Assembly (NCBI GenBank): GCA_035937155.1
Contig: DASYVJ010000077.1
Coordinates: forward strand, 1-64,000
Reading direction: 5' to 3'
DNA length: 64,000 nucleotides
Source of the DNA: Palsa-870 sp035937155
Lineage (GTDB): Bacteria; Chloroflexota; Dormibacteria; Dormibacterales; Dormibacteraceae
The position numbers and the translations under genes are program-made. The notes below the pieces were generated by a model that had not been told where the DNA came from, made no database searches, and saw nothing but the letters and a program-made list of their open reading frames with translations. Positions 17,117 to 25,973 of this stretch are shown here, piece after piece. Every line of letters begins with the position of its first letter. Positions within the stretch are counted from its first letter, which is position 1.

Positions 17117-18516
17117 CAGGCGGGCACGCCGGCGACACGATGGAGACGTGACATCGCGATGTCCTTGGGCAAGAGCGCCAGGGTGTAATCGATCGGTGGG
17201 GAGATCTTCTTGCCTGTGACAGCGAGTCGAATCGGCATGAAGGTCTTGTTCGGGCCCGCACCGGACCTCTCGACCAAACCCATCAGAGCTTCGTGGATTG
17301 ATGGCGGATCCCAGGGCACGTCCTTCAGCACCTCGATGGCGGCGCGGATCCTTTCCACCGCCTCAGGTTCGAGGGCAGGCGGCGGAGGGTTGGTCCACAG
17401 ATACTCGAGCAGGTCGGCTGCGGCCGCAAGGTTGGGCAGCCGCGTCTTCAGTGCAGGCACAGCGCGCAGGATAGTGGCCTCGTCGAGCTGGGGCAGAAAC
17501 GGCTTCAGGCGCCTCCCCAGTTCTTCGTCGTCAAGGGCACGAATGTACTCGCCGTTGATCCAGTTCAGCTTCTCCCAGTCGAATCGCGCTCCGGCGTGCT
17601 GCACGCGGTCGAACGAGAAAAGGCGGACTAGCTCGTCGAACGAGAAGGTCTCCTGCGACGTGCCGGGGTTCCATCCCAGCAGTGCCAGGTAGTTCATCAG
17701 AGCCTCAGGCAGATAGCCCTTCTCGCGGTAGAGCATCAGGTTGGACTCCGGGTGTTTGCGCTTGGACAGCTTGGTGCCGTCTTTGGCGAGGATCAGCGGC
17801 ATATGCGCGTACGCCACCGGCCTGTCGTAGCCGAGCGCGTCGACGATCATGAGCTGATAGGGCGTGTTCGACAGGTGCTCTTCCCCGCGGATGACGTGAG
17901 AGATCCTCATGGTCGCGTCATCGACCGGGCTCGCAAACTGATAGGTGGGATACCCGTCTGACTTCATCAGGATGAAATCGCCGATGAGCCCGGAGTCAAA
18001 CGTCATCTCTCCGCGGATCATGTCCATGAACCTCACCTCCCCGCCCGGCACCTTGAAGCGCACGGTGAAGTCCGTCCGGTCCTTCGGAGGATCGATCAGG
18101 CAGCGACGCGAGTACTTGTACGGTCGCTTTTCGGCCTGTGCAAGTTTGCGCTCGGCGTCCAGCTCTTCCGGCGTGCAGTAGCAGCGATACGCCTTGCCTT
18201 CCGAGAGCAGGCGCGCCGCGTCTTTCTTGTACAGGTCCAGGCGCTCTGACTGGCGGTACGGAGCGTCGGGCCCGCCCTTGTCCGGGCCTTCGTCCCAATC
18301 CAGCCCGAGCCAACGCAGGGATTCGTAGATGACCGCCTCGTACTCCGGGCGGTTGCGCTCGACGTCGGTATCGTCGATGCGCAGCACGAACGTCCCGCCG
18401 TTGGCGCGGGCGAAAAGCACGTTGTAAAGAGCGGTGCTCGCCGTGCCCAGGTGAGCGAAGCCGGTCGGGCTGGGCGCGATTCGCACCCGAACTCTGGATG
18501 CGTCGGGCACCGCCAT
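17116..18516 (-). CDS. gltX: Glutamyl-tRNA synthetase
   Basis: 466 residues. Class I signatures: HIGH region SPTGFAHLGTA, KMSKS region KLSKRKH, and LRIDDTDVERN with GLDWDEGPD. The Cys-rich insert CYCTPEELDAER is present. The C-terminal anticodon-binding helical domain ends IDYTLALLPKDIAM. It charges tRNA-Glu; in genomes lacking GlnRS it may also charge tRNA-Gln (non-discriminating), which cannot be judged here. ATG 18516 lies 10 bases from the end of element R3. Confidence 0.95.
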   Translation of the reverse strand: MAVPDASRVRVRIAPSPTGFAHLGTASTALYNVLFARANGGTFVLRIDDTDVERNRPEYEAVIYESLRWLGLDWDEGPDKGGPDAPYRQSERLDLYKKDAARLLSEGKAYRCYCTPEELDAERKLAQAEKRPYKYSRRCLIDPPKDRTDFTVRFKVPGGEVRFMDMIRGEMTFDSGLIGDFILMKSDGYPTYQFASPVDDATMRISHVIRGEEHLSNTPYQLMIVDALGYDRPVAYAHMPLILAKDGTKLSKRKHPESNLMLYREKGYLPEALMNYLALLGWNPGTSQETFSFDELVRLFSFDRVQHAGARFDWEKLNWINGEYIRALDDEELGRRLKPFLPQLDEATILRAVPALKTRLPNLAAAADLLEYLWTNPPPPALEPEAVERIRAAIEVLKDVPWDPPSIHEALMGLVERSGAGPNKTFMPIRLAVTGKKISPPIDYTLALLPKDIAMSRLHRVAGVPA

Positions 18517-18526
18517 ATGCTACGGA

Positions 18527-18724
18527 GGAGTGTCACTCGCCGGAGGCCCGCAGCAGATTCATGGCATCGGCGGCCGGAGCCAAGGAGCCGACGAGCACGC
18601 GAGGGAGCGCATCGCGCAGATGCGTGAACGAGCGCGCGCAGGAGGCGACGCCGGCTTCAGCGCCGCAGGCGCCCGGTCGCCTAGGCCCGTGAAGATGCGC
18701 GGGACTTCCGGCGAGGGACACTCC
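18527..18724. repeat. Inverted-repeat element R3 (198 bp)
   Basis: Left arm GGAGTGTCACTCGCCGGA and right arm TCCGGCGAGGGACACTCC; complementarity continues inward with CCCGC. On the minus strand it carries the core GTCGCCTCCTGCGCGC shared with R4, R5 and R7 and the GGCGCTGAAGCC block shared with R1. It fills the gap between the divergent gltX and S51-like genes, and its right arm runs into the latter. Confidence 0.85.
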
Positions 18725-19447
18725 ACGCCCGGTTTGCTCGCGCTGGTTGGCGGCGATGAGTTCAATCCCGGCAATGAAGAGCAGGACCGCGTGCTCGCCT
18801 CCGCGGCACGCGCGGGCCCTGCCTTTGTAGTGCCGACCGCTGCGGCTCGCCAGGAGCCGGACCGTTCGGTCGCGCACGCAATGCGATGGTTCAAGCAGTT
18901 CGGGCTCGAGCTCCAGGAGCTGCCCGTACTGAAGCGCAAGGACGCAGAATCGGCTGCCCTGGCGGAGCAGGCGCGGAGCGGGGGATTCTTCTACCTGGTC
19001 GGCGGCGACCCCGGCATCGTGGCCCAGGTCCTACGCGGATCGGCCGTCTGGCGCGCGATGTTCCAGGCGTGGCGAGATGGCGCGTCTCTGGCCGGCTCGT
19101 CGGCGGGTGCGATGGCCCTCTGCAGCCACAGCCTGGTCCGGGCGAGCTGGCCGAACCGGTTCAACCGCCGGCCAATCGACGCCTTGGGCCTCGTGCCGAA
19201 AACCGCGGTGCTGCCGCATTTCGAGACGTTCGGCCACCGCTGGGTCGAGTCTGCCCAGGCTGCGCAGCCCGGCTTGACGCTCCTGGGCGTCGACGAACGC
19301 AGCGCCGCTCTCTGGACGAACGACGGGTGGCAGGCCCTCGGTCCCGGTTCGGTGACGGTGATCAAGGGATCGAAGACAACGCATTACGCGTCGGGCTCGA
19401 AGGTGTCGGGAATCAGCGGGCCCGTACGTATGCTTCCAAGTCAATGA
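18695..19447 (+). CDS. S51-type peptidase / cyanophycinase-like protein
   Basis: About 250 residues. The core starts LLALVGGDEFNPGNEEQD, followed by FVVPTAA, GGFFYLVGGDP and the nucleophile elbow AGSSAGAMAL with Ser in SSAGA. LPHFETFGHRW gives a His as in peptidase E relatives. The S51 family includes dipeptidase E and cyanophycinase; the substrate here is unknown. Candidate starts are GTG 18689, ATG 18695 and TTG 18734. The first two lie inside the right arm of R3, so the element may supply the first residues. Its stop overlaps the following hydrolase start (ATGA). Confidence 0.78.
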   Translation: MRGTSGEGHSTPGLLALVGGDEFNPGNEEQDRVLASAARAGPAFVVPTAAARQEPDRSVAHAMRWFKQFGLELQELPVLKRKDAESAALAEQARSGGFFYLVGGDPGIVAQVLRGSAVWRAMFQAWRDGASLAGSSAGAMALCSHSLVRASWPNRFNRRPIDALGLVPKTAVLPHFETFGHRWVESAQAAQPGLTLLGVDERSAALWTNDGWQALGPGSVTVIKGSKTTHYASGSKVSGISGPVRMLPSQ

Positions 19448-20343
19448 TTACGTCGGTGTTGCGCCGGCCGCCCAAAACCCTCAATTCCGGTTTCATGCAG
19501 CTTGGCTCGCTGCGCGTGCACCACACGCACGGTGGCCGGGGCTCCCCGGTTCTGTTCATCCACGGCCTCGGCTCGTCCGGCTACATCGAATGGCGCTTCA
19601 ACCTGGACGCTGTTTCCGATCGGCATCGCGTGTACGCGCCTGACCTACCTGGCTTCGGTCGCACAGAGAAACCTCGCGCTCGCTACGGCATCCAGTACTT
19701 CACGCGATTCATCGAGCGCTACATGGACGATCGCGGCCTGCGTTCGGCGGCCGTGGTCGGCGCCTCTCTCGGGGGCAGGATCGCGCTGGAGCTTGCCCTT
19801 GAGAATCCACGCCGCGTGAGTAAGCTGGTGTTGGTCAACGCGCTGGGCCTGGGTCGCCCCAACGTCCACGTTTCGTACGGCCTGGTGACCATCCCCCGCC
19901 TTGGCGAGGCGGTGATGAGCATGGCGAGCGATGCGCTGCATTGGGCGCCGTCCCAAATGATCCGGCGGGTGGCAGGACGCCTGTCGGGCGCGAGCCACGA
20001 CCTCAAGCGAACCATGGACGATGTTTACCTCGACAACCTGCGCGAGCTCTATGCGGCGGAGGGTTACCACGACGCTTACCTCGCCACGGTTCGCTCCCTG
20101 GTTACGCCAAAAGCCCTGTTCGGCGGCCCCCACGACGTGACGAAGCGGTTGAACGAGCTGAAGATTCCGGTTCAGCTGATCTGGGGCGCCAACGACCCGC
20201 TGTTCCCAGTCGCGCACGCCGCCCGGGCGCACGCGTTGATCGAGCGCTCGAGGCTCACTGTGATCGAAGGCGCCGGCCACACGCCCCAGGCCGAACGGCC
20301 AGAGGAGTTCAACCGCGTCCTCCACAAGTTCCTCGACGCCTGA
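19444..20343 (+). CDS. Alpha/beta-fold hydrolase
   Basis: 299 residues. VLFIHGLGSSGYIEWR is the oxyanion region. The nucleophile Ser lies in VGASLGGRIAL, the acid in WGANDPLFP and the His in GAGHTPQAERPEEF, so the triad is complete. The cap region after LVNALGLG is helical. The class covers esterases, lipases, epoxide and C-C bond hydrolases, and the sequence does not separate them. It is translationally coupled to the S51-like gene and followed by a glycerolipid acyltransferase, so lipid ester metabolism is a reasonable guess. Confidence 0.85.
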   Translation: MITSVLRRPPKTLNSGFMQLGSLRVHHTHGGRGSPVLFIHGLGSSGYIEWRFNLDAVSDRHRVYAPDLPGFGRTEKPRARYGIQYFTRFIERYMDDRGLRSAAVVGASLGGRIALELALENPRRVSKLVLVNALGLGRPNVHVSYGLVTIPRLGEAVMSMASDALHWAPSQMIRRVAGRLSGASHDLKRTMDDVYLDNLRELYAAEGYHDAYLATVRSLVTPKALFGGPHDVTKRLNELKIPVQLIWGANDPLFPVAHAARAHALIERSRLTVIEGAGHTPQAERPEEFNRVLHKFLDA

Positions 20344-20452
20344 CAACAAAGACCGGAAGCACTACACAAGTCCGGAATACCGGGAGCTCGTAGGCGGCCC
20401 GCTCGACCCTCTCGTCCATCCAGACCCGCTCCATCCCCCACGCCTCTATCGC

Positions 20453-21049
20453 GTGGTACGGCGCATCGTCAGGTGGCTAGTCCGTGTTTTCTTCCGCGTC
20501 AATGTGACCGGCCTGGAGAACATCCCCGACCCGCCGTACATCATCGCCGCCAATCACCAGGCCTGGTTCGACCCGGCGTTCATCATCCCGTTCCTGCCGG
20601 AGGTCCCGATGATCTACACGATGGCGAAGCGGGAAACCGTCTTCAACCGGGGTTGGAAGCGAAGGCTGCTGCCCCTGGTCGGTGTCTTTCCAATCTCACC
20701 GCATCGCGGCGAGCTCGACGAGGCAGGGCTGCGCACCGTCTACCAGGTGCTCGAACGGCGCGGCGTCGTGCTGATCTTCCCGGAAGGCCGCTATTCCCGC
20801 GGTCGCGGTCTGCGGCCGCTCAAGGTGGGGATTGGGCATTTCGCGCTTCACGCCGGGGTTCCCATCTGTCCTGTCGCGGTCCGAGGGACGGATGTGCTGC
20901 GTCCTTTCAGGCGGATCGACGTGACGATCGGCCCCCCGATACAGCCAGACCCTCCCGCCTGGTGGGCTCTCAGCAACCGCGTCGCGACGATCGTGGAGAA
21001 TGTCCGGGTAGCCCTGACCAACGGCCTCAGGCGCCGGCCTCGCAAGTGA
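20453..21049 (+). CDS. plsC: 1-acyl-sn-glycerol-3-phosphate acyltransferase (PlsC family)
   Basis: 198 residues. NHQAWFDP gives the NHx4D catalytic motif, followed by FPEGRYSRG, the lysophosphatidate-binding block. A hydrophobic N-terminus, IVRWLVRVFFRV, anchors it to the membrane. It acylates lysophosphatidic acid in phospholipid synthesis. The GTG at 20453 is the only usual start. The frame stays open and protein-like for about 37 further codons upstream (for example SPEYRELVGGPLDP) back to the end of the hydrolase gene, with no ATG, GTG or TTG, so the true N-terminus is uncertain. Confidence 0.88.
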   Translation: MVRRIVRWLVRVFFRVNVTGLENIPDPPYIIAANHQAWFDPAFIIPFLPEVPMIYTMAKRETVFNRGWKRRLLPLVGVFPISPHRGELDEAGLRTVYQVLERRGVVLIFPEGRYSRGRGLRPLKVGIGHFALHAGVPICPVAVRGTDVLRPFRRIDVTIGPPIQPDPPAWWALSNRVATIVENVRVALTNGLRRRPRK

Positions 21050-21081
21050 GACCCTGTGCCCCCGTGCTTTAATCTCGCGCC

Positions 21082-22035
21082 GTGTATCTGGTCATCGGTG
21101 CCGGGGAATTTTTAGGCGATCAGGTTTCGCGCGCGCTGGCCGCCGAAGCCCCCGTCATCGAGCTCTACGCGGATGCAGACGATGAAACTCTCGCCGACGC
21201 GATCGGCGCCGTTGAGGTGGTCATCAACTGTGCGCAGAGCTGGTCTCCGGCGCGCCGGCTTCGTTTCAGCAAGGCCCCACCACATCTCCTTGAACGGGTC
21301 GTCGAGGCTTCCCGACGGGCACGCGTACGCCGGATCGTCCACGTGTCGACTGCCGATGTTTACGGACCGGGACAGGGCGTGGCAGTCAACGAGAAGTCGC
21401 GCGTGCATGCGGTTCATGCCTATGAGCGGCTGAAGCTCTTCGAGGAGCAGTGGCTGCTGCGGTCGGCTGAAGATGTGGAGGTCGTCATCGTCCGTCCCGC
21501 ACGCATTTTCGGCGCCGGTGAGGACTGGATCCTGCCTCGCCTGATGGAATCGCTAGTCAAGGGTCGAGTGTGGCTCCCAGGGGGTGGTCGCGCAAAGCAG
21601 ACCTTCGTGTCCGCCGCCGACGTCGGCCGTGCATGCCTGGCGGCCTCAGACCGTGGCCGGCCCGGGCACAGCTACCTGGTGGGAGGATTCGACGCCACGT
21701 GGCGCGACCTGCTCGACTCGGCGATCCGCGCCGTCGGCGTCGGAGGCACGGTCGTGAACCTGCCGTATGACCTGCTCTACCTGAGAGCGCTCGCGATAGA
21801 AACCGCGACCGCGCCTGGGGCTGTGGTCTGGCCCGGTACGTATGCGGTGGACGTCATCGGCAGGCCTCACTACTACGATGACTCTCAGTCCAGGCGAGAG
21901 CTCACCTGGTCGCCTTCGGTCGGCAGCTTCGAGCAGGAGATGCCGCGCATGGCCGCGTGGCTCTCTCGACTGCCTGCGGTTGCGGCAGCTCTCGCCGCCC
22001 CTCCAATCGGGGCTACTTCACCGCCAGGCAGGTGA
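21082..22035 (+). CDS. NAD(P)-dependent epimerase/dehydratase (extended SDR)
   Basis: 317 residues. The Rossmann motif is VIGAGEFLG at the very N-terminus. VHVSTADVYGPG, then the catalytic YERLK (YxxxK) and RPARIFGAGEDW follow the extended SDR plan of nucleotide-sugar epimerases. GTG 21082 is right at the fold start. The C-terminal 20 residues overlap the convergent RAM-domain gene by 23 bases. The substrate is unknown; it may act on the same sugar-nucleotide pool as galU, 3 kb away. Confidence 0.86.
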   Translation: MYLVIGAGEFLGDQVSRALAAEAPVIELYADADDETLADAIGAVEVVINCAQSWSPARRLRFSKAPPHLLERVVEASRRARVRRIVHVSTADVYGPGQGVAVNEKSRVHAVHAYERLKLFEEQWLLRSAEDVEVVIVRPARIFGAGEDWILPRLMESLVKGRVWLPGGGRAKQTFVSAADVGRACLAASDRGRPGHSYLVGGFDATWRDLLDSAIRAVGVGGTVVNLPYDLLYLRALAIETATAPGAVVWPGTYAVDVIGRPHYYDDSQSRRELTWSPSVGSFEQEMPRMAAWLSRLPAVAAALAAPPIGATSPPGR

Positions 22036-22240
22036 TCGTTTTGAAGACCCCGTCGATCTTCTGGATCTTGTCGACGATCAGAGAGCCGATTGAGTTCACG
22101 TCCGGTGCTTCGCAGACGGCGATCACGTCATATTCGCCGGTGATCGCATCGGCAGCCGTGATCCCGCTGGTCCCTTCCATTTTCTTGGCCACCTCGAGCG
22201 CGCGCCCTGGTGACGCATTGATCAGGACGTAGGCCTTCAT
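22013..22240 (-). CDS. Stand-alone Lrp/AsnC ligand-binding (RAM) domain protein
   Basis: 75 residues, matching only the C-terminal effector domain of Lrp/AsnC regulators: KAYVLINASPGRALEVA, then GEYDVIAVCEAPD and the IDGVFKTITCL strand. No helix-turn-helix is present. Such single-domain proteins form ring oligomers that bind amino acids and may partner a full-length Lrp. It is followed at 22296 by a threonine-dehydratase-like gene on the same strand, so amino-acid sensing fits the context. Confidence 0.86.
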   Translation of the reverse strand: MKAYVLINASPGRALEVAKKMEGTSGITAADAITGEYDVIAVCEAPDVNSIGSLIVDKIQKIDGVFKTITCLAVK

Positions 22241-22295
22241 CCTTTTCTTTCTCCCCCAAGTTTTCCTTTAACGGAACCAGTTCAGGGTACTCGGC

Positions 22296-23309
22296 TCAAC
22301 GGGTCTTTAGAGCTCTGAGCATCACCTCGTCCGTGACGTTTCCACCCGACAGGATGACGACCACCTTCTCGTTGGGTGCCGCTCGATGGTGGTAGAGCAA
22401 TGCCGCGAGAGCGGCGGCCCCCGCCGGCTCGGCGAGCAAGTGCTCCCATTCGAAGAGCAGCCGGATTGCGCGCAGCAGCTCGGTTTCCTCGACCAGGATC
22501 ACCTCGTCGACGTAGCGCTGCGCAAGCTCGAAGGTCAATTTTCCTGGAGCCGAGGCGGCCAGGCCGTCGGCGATCGTGGTGACCCGATCCAGAGTGACGA
22601 TGCTCCCCGCCCGCAGCGAGCGATACATCGCGTCCGCCCCGGCGGGCTCGACGCCGATCACCTTGATGCCCGGCTTGCGTGACTTGAGGTAGAGCGCGAT
22701 GCCACCGATCAGCCCGCCTCCGCCGATCGGCACGAGCACGGCGTCAAAGTCCTCGAGGTCGGACAGCAGCTCGGTCGCGATGGTGCCCTGCCCGGCGACC
22801 ACGTCAGCGTCGTCGTACGCGTGGACGAAGGTGGCGCCGCTCTCCCGCTGAGCGGCGAGCGCTTCTACGTACGCGCCGTTGTAGTTGCGGCCCGCGGCGA
22901 CCACGCGCGCCCCGAACCGCCGGATCGCTTCGACCTTGAAGGTGTTGGCCGACTCGGGGACGTAGACGGTGGCGGGCATGTTGAACACCGCGGCGGCGTA
23001 GGCGACCCCGAGGCCGTGGTTGCCGGCCGATGCGGTGATCACTCCGGCGGAGCGCTGATCCGCCGGTAGGCGGATGAGCTTGTTGACGGCGCCTCGGACC
23101 TTGAAGGCGCGAATCGGCTGGATCGACTCGATCTTCAGGTGCACATGGCAGCGGGCCTTATCCGTGAAAGCTCGCGAGTACTGCAGCGGCGTGGGCGAGA
23201 GGTAACCGCGGAGACCCCGAGCCGCTTCTTCGATGTCAAAGGGTGTAATTCCCTCCCCCGCAGGGGGAGGGTCAGGGTGGGGGTCGACCTGAGTTGGTAT
23301 GTGACTCAA
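22296..23309 (-). CDS. Threonine ammonia-lyase / serine-threonine dehydratase
   Basis: 337 residues, fold type II PLP enzyme. The PLP lysine lies in IRAFKVRGAVN, the substrate loop is SAGNHGLGVAYAA, the phosphate cradle is GGGGLIGG, and SGGNV closes the site. It deaminates threonine to 2-oxobutyrate, or serine to pyruvate. There is no C-terminal ACT domain, so it is the catabolic or short form. Oxobutyrate leads to propionyl-CoA, which the operon at 39-49 kb could use. The only usual in-frame start (TTG 23309) lies before a palindromic repeat that is translated as HPDPPPAGEG, so the natural N-terminus is uncertain. Confidence 0.87.
   Translation of the reverse strand: MSHIPTQVDPHPDPPPAGEGITPFDIEEAARGLRGYLSPTPLQYSRAFTDKARCHVHLKIESIQPIRAFKVRGAVNKLIRLPADQRSAGVITASAGNHGLGVAYAAAVFNMPATVYVPESANTFKVEAIRRFGARVVAAGRNYNGAYVEALAAQRESGATFVHAYDDADVVAGQGTIATELLSDLEDFDAVLVPIGGGGLIGGIALYLKSRKPGIKVIGVEPAGADAMYRSLRAGSIVTLDRVTTIADGLAASAPGKLTFELAQRYVDEVILVEETELLRAIRLLFEWEHLLAEPAGAAALAALLYHHRAAPNEKVVVILSGGNVTDEVMLRALKTR
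23251..23283. repeat. Palindromic G/C repeat P1 inside the dehydratase 5' end
   Basis: CCCTCCCC-cgcag-GGGGAGGG forms a near-perfect hairpin and is followed by TCAGGGTGGGGG. This matches the widespread intergenic hairpin type that reads PHPxPPPxGEG when translated. P3 at 30753 has the same plan. Confidence 0.75.
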
Positions 23310-23332
23310 GACAGCGACGCTACCATCTGCCC

Positions 23333-23497
23333 GTGAGCGATGAGCTAGAGCGGGTATCGCCGAAGGAGAACGCGCACGTGACAGCGCGTGACAAGAAGAT
23401 CAGGGGGCCGAAGGTGGTCGCGGTCAATCCCGGCCTGAAAAAGCTCGCGCTGCACCTCGCCGAGAAACGAAGGAAAAAGCGCTCTTCGGCGAGCTAA
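23333..23497 (+). CDS. Possible small basic protein (54 aa)
   Basis: GTG 23333 to a stop at 23497 encodes a short acidic head (SDELERVSPKE) and a strongly basic tail (DKKIRGPKVVAVN, then LHLAEKRRKKRS). It is divergent from the dehydratase with only 23 bases between starts, and convergent with the membrane-protein gene, overlapping it by 4 bases. No family recognised. The lysine/arginine-rich helix could bind nucleic acid. No ribosome binding site is obvious. Confidence 0.4.
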   Translation: MSDELERVSPKENAHVTARDKKIRGPKVVAVNPGLKKLALHLAEKRRKKRSSAS

Positions 23498-24483
23498 AAG
23501 GGCGTCGGTAGTCCCGGCGGCGGCTGCGGGACTTGGGGCGGCGCATATGCATACGCGTAGGCAGGCGGCCGGTCGATCTCCAGCCGCCGGAAAGCCAGCG
23601 TCCAGTAGGTCGAGCCCTGGGCCTCCAGGAAAGCCGAGATGACCAGAAAGATCGGCAGCAGGATCAGGACGGCAAGCACGATCACGAGCCCCCACTCGGA
23701 CGAGCCGCTCGCATAGGCGGCGACCGTGATGAGTGCGGCCGGGACGATCAGCATCAAGCCGGCGATGGCGAAGCAGATGCCGACGGCGATCCCGACGGCG
23801 ATCGAGAGCAGCCCGACAAGCAGCAGTCGACCCAACCGTTTTGTGACGAGCGTGTACCCTCGGCGAAGCGCAGCCATCGCGCCCAGCTGCTCCAGCACCA
23901 GAGCACGGGTCCCGAGGCGGTCGAGGAAGAACAAGAGGATCACATACGGGACCGCGGCCAGGGTGAACACGATTCCGAATAGCACGAGCACTACGATCAG
24001 AGCTCCGTTTTGACCGCCGATCGCGCCCACGAATCCGAGAGCCAGTACCACGAACACCACCAGCAGCGGTAGAGCAAGTGCGATCAGCAGGAGGCGGAAG
24101 CGGATTATCGCTCCCATCGTGGCCGTGCCCGCTCGCCACGCCCAGCCGAGGCCGAATGGCCGTTCCGCGTCATGTTCGGCGGCAGCCCGCACCACCGCCC
24201 CTTCGCAAACTGCTGCCAGCACGAAAAACGCGATGGCGATGAGAACGATTACTACCGACACGCCGACGATCAGGCCAATGTTGTCAGTCAGCCAGTGCGA
24301 GGCCTGCTGATTGATAGCGCCGACGTCGGGGAGGCTGCCCCTGCCGGTCGTCCCGGAGGGCGTAGAGGGGTAGTTGAAGCTGGCACTCCCGCCGCTCTCG
24401 CCCGCGAACAGCGCCAGCAACCAGAGGTACTTGTGGCGCCAGCTGATCCTGAACGAACGGGTGACCAGCTCCCAGTACGGCAT
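23494..24483 (-). CDS. Polytopic membrane protein of unknown function
   Basis: 329 residues. It begins MPYWELVTRSFRISWRHKYLWLLALF, with a Ser/Gly/Thr-rich loop at about 30-50 and about six hydrophobic segments rich in Val, Leu and Ile. An amphipathic EGAVVRAAAEHDAERPFGLGWAWRAG segment sits between segments 2 and 3. It ends in a proline/tyrosine tail, AYAYAYAPPQVPQPPP. The layout (W..HKYLW near the start, then paired helices) resembles DUF7847/glycerophosphodiesterase membrane-domain-type proteins, without enough signal for a call. Confidence 0.7.
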   Translation of the reverse strand: MPYWELVTRSFRISWRHKYLWLLALFAGESGGSASFNYPSTPSGTTGRGSLPDVGAINQQASHWLTDNIGLIVGVSVVIVLIAIAFFVLAAVCEGAVVRAAAEHDAERPFGLGWAWRAGTATMGAIIRFRLLLIALALPLLVVFVVLALGFVGAIGGQNGALIVVLVLFGIVFTLAAVPYVILLFFLDRLGTRALVLEQLGAMAALRRGYTLVTKRLGRLLLVGLLSIAVGIAVGICFAIAGLMLIVPAALITVAAYASGSSEWGLVIVLAVLILLPIFLVISAFLEAQGSTYWTLAFRRLEIDRPPAYAYAYAPPQVPQPPPGLPTPF

Positions 24484-24516
24484 GCCATGAGCATAGGCGC
24501 GCCGCGGCGATGCAGG

Positions 24517-24882
24517 CTAGTAGTTGGCCGGCACTATCGCCCGCTTGTGCATGCCGGTCCCGACCAACGTGTCGCCCTGCCGGCACTCGACGTCGAAATA
24601 GAGCTTGTTCCCGTTGACTTCGTTGAGGCGAGTCGTGACCACGATCGTGCTTCCTGGTGCGGCCGGAGCCAGGTGCCGGACGTGCACCTCATAGCCCACG
24701 GTGGTTTCGCCCTCAGCGAGCAGCGGCTCGACCGAGCGGTGGCTGGTGATCTCCATCAGGCCGATCATGGCGGGCGTCGAAAACGTCCCTGCCCCGCCGA
24801 CATGCCGCGTGATCAGCTCGCCTTCGACCACCCGCTCGAGTCGTCCCTCCAGACCCGGCCGCACACTTTCATTTGTCGCCAC
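24517..24882 (-). CDS. Hotdog-fold thioesterase, fluoroacetyl-CoA thioesterase-like
   Basis: About 121 residues from GTG 24882; an in-frame ATG at 24909 sits in the arm of element R4 and is less likely. Hotdog blocks: GELITRHVGGAGTFSTPAMIGLMEITS (helix carrying the Glu), then VGYEVHVRHLAPA, VTTRLNEVNGNKLYFDVEC and VGTGMHKRAIV. The order TPAMIGLME then HVRHL..A is that of the FlK-like thioesterase family, which hydrolyses short acyl-CoAs. The substrate is not predictable. It is divergent from galU, with R4 filling the gap. Confidence 0.8.
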   Translation of the reverse strand: MATNESVRPGLEGRLERVVEGELITRHVGGAGTFSTPAMIGLMEITSHRSVEPLLAEGETTVGYEVHVRHLAPAAPGSTIVVTTRLNEVNGNKLYFDVECRQGDTLVGTGMHKRAIVPANY

Positions 24883-24906
24883 CAGATAGATTGTCGTCCG
24901 TGACCA

Positions 24907-25087
24907 CATGGTCCCGTTCGAAGATCCCCGTCGGATCTTTGGCGTCTAGGCCGCCCATTTGGCTTGTCGCCTCCTGCGCGCGCTCGGTCGCGCATGACGG
25001 ATGCGCTCCCTCACGTGCTCGTCGGCTCCTCGCATCTGGGCAGCCGATCCGCCAAATCTCTCGACGGGGCCTCCGACCGTGACCATG
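24907..25087. repeat. Inverted-repeat element R4 (181 bp)
   Basis: Ends CATGGTC and GACCATG. Arms continue with CCCCGTCG...TTTGGCG at the left and CGCCAAATCTCTCGACGGGG at the right, with a 3-base bulge. The central hairpin is GCGCAT-GACGG-ATGCGC (24990-25006). It lies exactly between divergent genes: the galU ATG is the last three bases of the right arm, and the alternative thioesterase ATG is in the left arm. It differs from R5 at about 10 of 181 positions by eye. Confidence 0.9.
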
Positions 25088-25969
25088 CCTCGGGTTCGCA
25101 AAGCAATCTTTCCAGCCGCCGGGCTGGGGACGCGTTTTCTTCCTGTCACCAAGGCGCAGCCGAAAGAGATGCTGCCCCTTGTCGACAAGCCGACCATTCA
25201 GTACGGCGTCGAGGAGGCAATTGCCAGCGGTATCGAGCAGGTCATCATGGTCACCGGCGGCGGCAAGCGCGCCATCGTCGATCACTTCGACCGCTCGCTG
25301 GAGCTGGAGCACTACTTGAGCCAGCGAGGCAAGAGTGACCTGCTCCACATCCTGAGCGAGGTCGACGAGCTGAGCAACCAGGTCGACATCACCTACCTGC
25401 AGCAGAAGGAGCCTCTCGGACTTGGCCACGCGGTGTGGACCGCACGCCGGCTGGTCGAGGGCGAATCGTGCGCCGTGCTGCTGGCGGACGACGTGATTCT
25501 CGGCACGGCAGAACCGTGTCTGAAGCAGCTCATCGACGCGCACCGCAAGACAGGCGCGACCGTGCTCGCCGTGCGCCGGTTCCCGCGCGACCAGATCGGG
25601 CGCTATGGCGTGGTAGCGATCGACGGGAGCAAGGGCCGGCTCCATGACGTCACCGACATGGTTGAGAAACCTGAGCCTGGAACCGAGCCGTCGGATCTGG
25701 CCATCATCGGGCGCTATGTGCTGACGCCGGCCGTCTTCGCAGAGCTCAACCGGTCAGAGCCTGGCAAGGGGCAGGAGATCCAGCTCACCGACGCTGTCAA
25801 GCGGACTCTTGGGTCGCACCCGGTCGTCGCGCTCGAGTTCGAAGGCGATTACTACGATACCGGCACCGTGCCGGGGTACTTACGCGCCAACCTCATGCTG
25901 GCCATGAAGCGGGAAGGCCTGCGCGAGGAGCTGGCGCCCCTCCTCCGGGAGCTGCTCGCCGGGACCTGA
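25085..25969 (+). CDS. galU: UTP-glucose-1-phosphate uridylyltransferase
   Basis: 294 residues. The nucleotide-binding signature AAGLGTRFLPVTKAQPKEMLP is at the N-terminus, with QKEPLGLGHAVW, LLADDVI, VEKPEPGTEPSDLAIIGRYV and DYYDTGTVPGYL following; this is the complete GalU plan. It makes UDP-glucose for glycolipid, wall polymer or exopolysaccharide synthesis. ATG 25085 is at the very end of R4. A second copy, R5, begins 4 bases after its stop, so the gene is bracketed by direct repeats. Confidence 0.95.
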   Translation: MPRVRKAIFPAAGLGTRFLPVTKAQPKEMLPLVDKPTIQYGVEEAIASGIEQVIMVTGGGKRAIVDHFDRSLELEHYLSQRGKSDLLHILSEVDELSNQVDITYLQQKEPLGLGHAVWTARRLVEGESCAVLLADDVILGTAEPCLKQLIDAHRKTGATVLAVRRFPRDQIGRYGVVAIDGSKGRLHDVTDMVEKPEPGTEPSDLAIIGRYVLTPAVFAELNRSEPGKGQEIQLTDAVKRTLGSHPVVALEFEGDYYDTGTVPGYLRANLMLAMKREGLREELAPLLRELLAGT

Positions 25970-25973
25970 TCAA

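Noticed and set aside
24883..24909. ATG 24909 as the thioesterase start
   Set aside because: It is the R4 arm sequence GACCATG; GTG 24882 starts closer to the conserved fold. It cannot be fully excluded.
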